Below are positions 58,639 through 64,000 of a stretch of 64,000 nucleotides of DNA, in pieces. The stretch is from Croceibacterium_B sp963811255 (GTDB lineage: Bacteria; Pseudomonadota; Alphaproteobacteria; Sphingomonadales; Sphingomonadaceae), in NCBI GenBank assembly GCA_963811255.1, contig CAWEQI010000003.1, positions 310,001-374,000 of the forward strand, read 5' to 3'. Made by a program: the position numbers and the translations under genes. How positions within the stretch are numbered: the stretch's first letter is position 1; the number at the start of each line of letters is the position of its first letter. The notes under the pieces are model-generated. The model was not told the origin of the DNA. It did no database searches and worked only from the letters and a program-made list of their open reading frames with translations.

Positions 58639-59367
58639 TCACCTCGCGTCATCCATCAGTTCGCGCATGCGCCGCACCGAAGCCTCGAGGCCGACGAAGA
58701 TCGCCTCGCCGATCAGGTAGTGGCCGATGTTGAGCTCGGCGAGTTGGGGAATGGCGGCGATCGGCTGGACGTTGTCGTACGTCAGCCCATGGCCGGCGTG
58801 CGGCTCGATGCCGTTCTTGGCGGCGAGCGCGGCCATGTCGGCGATCCGCTTGAGCTCGACGGCGACCTGCTCGCCCTCGGCATGGGCGTATTCGCCGGTG
58901 TGGAATTCGACCACCGGCGCGCCGAGCCGCACCGCGGCTTCCACCTGACGCTCTTCGGGGCCGATGAACAGGCTCACCCGGATGCCGGCGTCCTTCAGCT
59001 TCCAAACGATCGGCAGCAGCCGATCGTGCTGCCCGGCGGCGTCGAGTCCGCCTTCGGTGGTCACTTCCTCGCGTTTCTCCGGCACGATGCAGATCGCGTG
59101 CGGGTTATGAGCGAGCGCGATGGCAAGCATCTCGTCGGTCGCCGCCATCTCGAGGTTCAACGGCAAGTCGGTCGCCTGCTGAATTCGCAGCAGGTCCTCG
59201 TCGCGGATGTGGCGCCGATCCTCGCGCAAGTGCGCGGTGATTCCATCGCCACCGGCGCGCGCGACGATCTCCGCCGCGCGCATCGGATCGGGATGGTCCC
59301 CGCCGCGCGCGTTCCTGATGGTCGCGACATGGTCGATGTTGACGCCGAGGCGCAGCGGCCCGGTCAA
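58639..59367 (-). CDS. pdxJ: Pyridoxine 5'-phosphate synthase
   Basis: A 242-aa TIM-barrel enzyme condensing aminoacetone phosphate with deoxyxylulose phosphate. It opens 'LRLGVNIDHVATIRNARGG', then GGDGITAHLREDRRHIRDEDL, ICIVPEKREEVTTEGGLD, 'VSLFIGPEERQVEAAVRLGA' and AHGHGL-like 'PHAGHGLTYDNVQPIAAIP'. The start is TTG at 59365-59367, overlapping the pyrE stop (TTGA); no upstream ATG exists in the conserved frame. Confidence 0.95.
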   Translation of the reverse strand: MTGPLRLGVNIDHVATIRNARGGDHPDPMRAAEIVARAGGDGITAHLREDRRHIRDEDLLRIQQATDLPLNLEMAATDEMLAIALAHNPHAICIVPEKREEVTTEGGLDAAGQHDRLLPIVWKLKDAGIRVSLFIGPEERQVEAAVRLGAPVVEFHTGEYAHAEGEQVAVELKRIADMAALAAKNGIEPHAGHGLTYDNVQPIAAIPQLAELNIGHYLIGEAIFVGLEASVRRMRELMDDAR

Positions 59368-59945
59368 GCCTTGCGGCTCCCCGGCTTGTCGACTGGCCTG
59401 GCGGCCAGCTCCGGCGGCAGCGCATCGGCCGCGTAGGTGGGGAAATTGATTTCCACCAGCGGGTAGAACGGCACGCCTAGGTCGACCTCGCCCGCGGTCC
59501 GGTCGACCAGCGCGGCGGCGGCGACCACGTCCCCGCCGGCCTTGCGCACCGCCTCGATGCCCTCGCGGCTGGATAGGCCTGTGGTGACGACGTCCTCCAC
59601 CAGCAGAACCTTCTCGCCGTCCTCGACCCCGAACCCGCGGCGCAGCTCGAAGGTGCCGCTCGGGCGCTCCAGGAATACCGCGTCGACGTCGAGCGCGCGG
59701 CCGACCTCGTGCCCGATGATCACCCCGCCCATCGCCGGCGAGACGACCTTATCGATCTGGCTGCGGATCTCGCGCGGGAGCTTCTGCACCAGCGCGCGCG
59801 CCAGGCGGCCGGCGCGTTCGGCGTTCATCAGCACCAGCGCGCATTGCAGGTAATGCGCGCTGTGCCGGCCGGAGGATAGTTGGAAGTGCCCTTCGAGCAG
59901 GGCGTGGCTGGCGCGGAACTCGGCGAGGACCTCGTCGTCGGTCAT
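59364..59945 (-). CDS. pyrE: Orotate phosphoribosyltransferase
   Basis: A 193-aa type I phosphoribosyltransferase of pyrimidine synthesis. The PRPP loop is KVLLVEDVVTTGLSSREGIEAVRKAGG; 'FQLSSGRHSAHYLQCALVLMNAERAG' and 'VVSPAMGGVIIGHEVGRAL' fit the longer bacterial subclass. ATG 59943-59945 is used; upstream codons to 60041 lack conservation. It heads the leftward operon pyrE-pdxJ-acpS-lepB and is divergent from ctaC. Confidence 0.96.
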   Translation of the reverse strand: MTDDEVLAEFRASHALLEGHFQLSSGRHSAHYLQCALVLMNAERAGRLARALVQKLPREIRSQIDKVVSPAMGGVIIGHEVGRALDVDAVFLERPSGTFELRRGFGVEDGEKVLLVEDVVTTGLSSREGIEAVRKAGGDVVAAAALVDRTAGEVDLGVPFYPLVEINFPTYAADALPPELAARPVDKPGSRKA

Positions 59946-60135
59946 GGCGGTGGGCAAATCCCTCAAATGGTCTGGCCGCTCGAGCGCCTGCAAGAGGCGG
60001 CGCGGCCTGTCGAAAAATCTCCCTAGAAGCGCTTGAGGCATGGGGCAAGCGGGCGTATAGGCCCGGCGAAACCGCCCATTCGGGCCCGTTCGCGCATCCG
60101 CGCGGCAAGCTTACGGATACGGAACTGTGCACCAG

Positions 60136-61269
60136 ATGAAGTTTGGCGATCTCGTCCGCAAACGGTTGAGTTTTCTTGTAGTTCTTGTTGCGGCGATGGC
60201 CCTTTTCGCAGCCCCGCAAGGGGCTGTGGCGCAGCCGGCGCCGGCAGCGAGCACCCAGGCCGCGGGCGCCGCGGCCAACACCGGCGCGGCAGCCCCCGCC
60301 GCCGCGGGGGCGGCGGCAGCAGCGCCGGCCTCGGGCTATGTCCGGCTCGGTCCCAAATGGATTCTCGGCCAGCCGACCCCGCGCGCGATCGACTTCCAGA
60401 AGCAGTACTCGCCGACCGGTCATTATGCGTACAATTTCCACCAGTACATTCTGATCCCGATCATCACCTTCATCACCCTCTTGGTGTTGTTCCTGCTGCT
60501 GTGGGTGATGTTGCGCTACAACCGCCGGGTTCATCCGGTGCCGACCAAGACCACCCACAACACGCTGATCGAGGTCATCTGGACCGTCATCCCGGTGCTG
60601 ATCCTGGTGGTGATCGCGGTGCCTTCGATCACGCTACTCTCGAAGCAGTACAAGAGCCCGCCGAAGGACGCGCTGACCATCAAGGTCACCGGCTACCAGT
60701 GGTATTGGGGCTACAAGTATCCCGACAACGGCGGCTTCGAGGTGATTTCGCACATGCTCAACATCCCCGGCGAGCCGGTGATCAACAACGGCGTGCGGGA
60801 AGACGGTTCGGATCCGAGTGACGGTCCGCCGCATCTCGAGGTCGACCACCGGATGGTCGTGCCGGTCGGCGTGCCGATTCGGCTGCAGACCACCGGCGCC
60901 GACGTGATCCATTCCTTCGCCGTCCCCAGCCTGTGGTTCAAGCTCGACGCGGTGCCCGGCCGGATCAACGAGAAGGAACTGATCGTCGAAAAGGAAGGCA
61001 TCTACTACGGCCAGTGCTCGGAGCTGTGCGGCGCTCGCCACGGCTACATGCCGATCGCCGTCGAAGCGGTGCCGATGGACATGTTCAACGCCTGGGTCCG
61101 CGCGCAGGGCGGCACGGTGAAGGGCGCCGCGCCGGCCCAGCCGACCGCGCTCACGCCCGCCGAGCAGCCTAAGTCGGCAACTCCTGGGGCGCCAGCCGCC
61201 AACCAGGCTCCCACGGCGACCGTTCCGGGGCCTTCCGCAAGCCCCGCCGCCGCCGGCACCACCGCCTGA
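60136..61269 (+). CDS. ctaC: Cytochrome c oxidase subunit II
   Basis: A 377-aa aa3-type oxidase subunit. A signal peptide (to about AVAQ) is followed by an Ala/Pro-rich stretch, two membrane helices (YNFHQYILIPIITFITLLVLFLLLWVML; TLIEVIWTVIPVLILVVIAVPSITLL), and the periplasmic CuA domain with 'GYQWYWGYKYPD', 'DVIHSFAVPSLWFKLDAVPG' and CSELCGARHGYMPI (Cys, Cys, His, Met ligands). A second Ala/Pro-rich tail ends the protein. ATG 60136 is chosen; GTG 60127 is possible. Upstream of ctaD by 36 bases. Confidence 0.96.
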   Translation: MKFGDLVRKRLSFLVVLVAAMALFAAPQGAVAQPAPAASTQAAGAAANTGAAAPAAAGAAAAAPASGYVRLGPKWILGQPTPRAIDFQKQYSPTGHYAYNFHQYILIPIITFITLLVLFLLLWVMLRYNRRVHPVPTKTTHNTLIEVIWTVIPVLILVVIAVPSITLLSKQYKSPPKDALTIKVTGYQWYWGYKYPDNGGFEVISHMLNIPGEPVINNGVREDGSDPSDGPPHLEVDHRMVVPVGVPIRLQTTGADVIHSFAVPSLWFKLDAVPGRINEKELIVEKEGIYYGQCSELCGARHGYMPIAVEAVPMDMFNAWVRAQGGTVKGAAPAQPTALTPAEQPKSATPGAPAANQAPTATVPGPSASPAAAGTTA

Positions 61270-61305
61270 TCGGCCCACGAGATACGCAGCAAGGTTAACT
61301 AAGCC

Positions 61306-63027
<1,722 letters not shown>

Positions 63028-63059
63028 TCGCGAATCCCCGCAAAGACTGATAGGAGAGG

Positions 63060-63083
63060 GGGCGTGCCGGGAACGGCGCGCCC
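63060..63083 (+). terminator. GNRA-capped hairpin between ctaD and ctaB
   Basis: GGGCGTGCCG (63060-63069) pairs with CGGCGCGCCC (63074-63083), nine Watson-Crick pairs and one G-U, with a GGAA tetraloop, followed by TTT. It begins 32 bases after ctaD. A weak terminator or mRNA-stabilising stem that sets the ctaD/ctaB ratio is plausible. Confidence 0.5.
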
Positions 63084-63098
63084 TTTCCACGATAGACG

Positions 63099-64000
63099 AT
63101 GACCTCGCTTGCCATGCCCCCCGCTGCCGCCCCGACCGCGCTTCCGTCCGAATGGCGCGATTTCTTCGCGCTGACCAAGCCGCGGGTGATGAGCCTGGTG
63201 GTGTTCACCGGCTTGTGCGGGCTGCTCGCGGCGCCCGGGCACATTCACCCAGTGCTCGGCTTCACCGCGGTGCTGTGCATCGCCATGGGCGCAGGCGGCG
63301 CCGGGGCTCTCAACCAGTGGTGGGAGGCCGACCTCGACGCGCAGATGAAGCGCACCGCTCGCCGTCCGCTGCCGCAAGGCCGGATGGACCGCACCAACGC
63401 GCGCGATTTCGGGGTCGCCCTTTCGGTCGCCTCGGTGCTGCTGATGGGCTTGGCGGTGAACTGGCTGTCGGGCGCGATCCTGGCCGTCTCGATTCTCTAC
63501 TACGCGGTCGTCTACACCATCTGGCTCAAGCCGCGCACGCCGCAGAACATCGTCATCGGCGGCGGCGCCGGCGCCTTTCCGCCGCTGATCGGCTGGGTCG
63601 CGGTGACCGGGCATATTACATGGATGCCGGTGCTGCTGTTCGCGATCATCTTCATGTGGACTCCGCCGCATTTCTGGGCGCTCGCGCTGTTCGTGCAGGG
63701 CGATTACGCCAAGGCCGGGGTGCCGATGCTGCCGGTGGTCAAGGGCGAGGCGGCCACGCGGCGGCAAATCCTCGCCTATGCGGTGGTGCTGTTCCTCGTC
63801 AGCCTGGCTCCGTGGTGCGTCGGCGGCACCGGCGTCATCTACGGCGCCGCTGCGCTCGTCCTTTCGGGCGTGTTCGTCGCCCTGTGCATTCCCGTGGGGC
63901 TGCGCCGCTCGGCCGAGAACGACCGGATGAAGCCGGAAAAGCGGCTGTTCGCCTATTCGGTGCTGTACCTGTTCGCGCTGTTCGCCGCGCTCGTCGCCGA
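63099..64000 (+). CDS. ctaB: Protoheme IX farnesyltransferase (5' part, runs off the window)
   Basis: The visible 300 codons encode a UbiA-fold heme O synthase. Seen: 'FFALTKPRVMSLVVFTGLCG', the Asp motif NQWWEADLDAQMKRTARRPLPQGR, 'NIVIGGGAGAFPPLIGWVAVTG' and the CyoE/CtaB signature 'FMWTPPHFWALALFVQGDYAKAGVPMLPVVKG'. It makes heme O for the oxidase encoded upstream. ATG 63099 is used. The C-terminus is outside the window. Confidence 0.96.
   Translation, partial: MTSLAMPPAAAPTALPSEWRDFFALTKPRVMSLVVFTGLCGLLAAPGHIHPVLGFTAVLCIAMGAGGAGALNQWWEADLDAQMKRTARRPLPQGRMDRTNARDFGVALSVASVLLMGLAVNWLSGAILAVSILYYAVVYTIWLKPRTPQNIVIGGGAGAFPPLIGWVAVTGHITWMPVLLFAIIFMWTPPHFWALALFVQGDYAKAGVPMLPVVKGEAATRRQILAYAVVLFLVSLAPWCVGGTGVIYGAAALVLSGVFVALCIPVGLRRSAENDRMKPEKRLFAYSVLYLFALFAALVA

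Overview
This window is GC-rich (about two-thirds G+C by eye), densely coded DNA from an alphaproteobacterium, most likely a sphingomonad (Sphingomonadaceae or Erythrobacteraceae). The placement rests on the gene content: a PadR regulator with an FGPGG-repeat head, a ctaC-ctaD-ctaB oxidase cluster, an argH-lipoprotein-lysA operon, a plant-type gshA beside rsmE, and an intergenic GTTC-N7-GTTC motif matching the alphaproteobacterial LexA box. No rRNA, CRISPR array, integrase or intact insertion sequence was seen. Almost all of it reads as chromosomal backbone with a few small acquired islets.

Layout. 0-7 kb: 5' part of rarA, padR, a small membrane protein, a GT4 glycosyltransferase divergent from an SdpR-like repressor, a secreted protein of unknown function, the C-terminal remnant of a type ISP restriction-modification enzyme with a small companion gene, then purS-purQ. 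7-17 kb: a membrane GGDEF-EAL protein, glmS, a vapBC module with a clear operator, glmU, gph, a DUF1328 protein, and a sulfide/persulfide regulon (bigR-like regulator, rhodanese, TauE/SafE permease, divergent blh). 17-30 kb: M16 protease, purC, two small exported proteins, bioFDA, a Na+/H+ antiporter, a metal-dependent hydrolase, ygfZ and pyrC. 30-42 kb: an EamA/RarD transporter, a lipoprotein, astD, selO, a hydrolase-GT4 pair, a helix-hairpin-helix protein, a YfgM-like protein with bamB, an ICMT-like methyltransferase and gshA. 42-48 kb: an HWE histidine kinase islet lying between gshA and rsmE, ubiA, a winged-helix regulator under a LexA-like box, gntK, tRNA-Val, an exported intradiol dioxygenase-like protein and a TlpA-like lipoprotein. 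48-54 kb: argH, small lipoprotein, lysA, a frameshifted siroheme synthase, then a three-gene unit of unknown function (54-aa peptide plus two uncharacterised proteins). 54-60 kb: a long leftward run pyrE-pdxJ-acpS-lepB-AI-2E permease-DUF3089-ruvX. 60-64 kb: ctaC, ctaD and ctaB, the last running off the end.

Genes are tightly coupled: many pairs share ATGA, GTGA or TTGA stop/start overlaps, and convergent neighbours often overlap at their ends. Several kinds of palindromic intergenic repeat sit mainly between convergent genes or at islet edges. The observations most worth following are the peptide-plus-two-protein locus at 52.4-54.4 kb, the three LexA-like boxes (two nearly identical), the kinase islet splitting rsmE and gshA, the restriction-enzyme remnant and the siroheme synthase frameshift.
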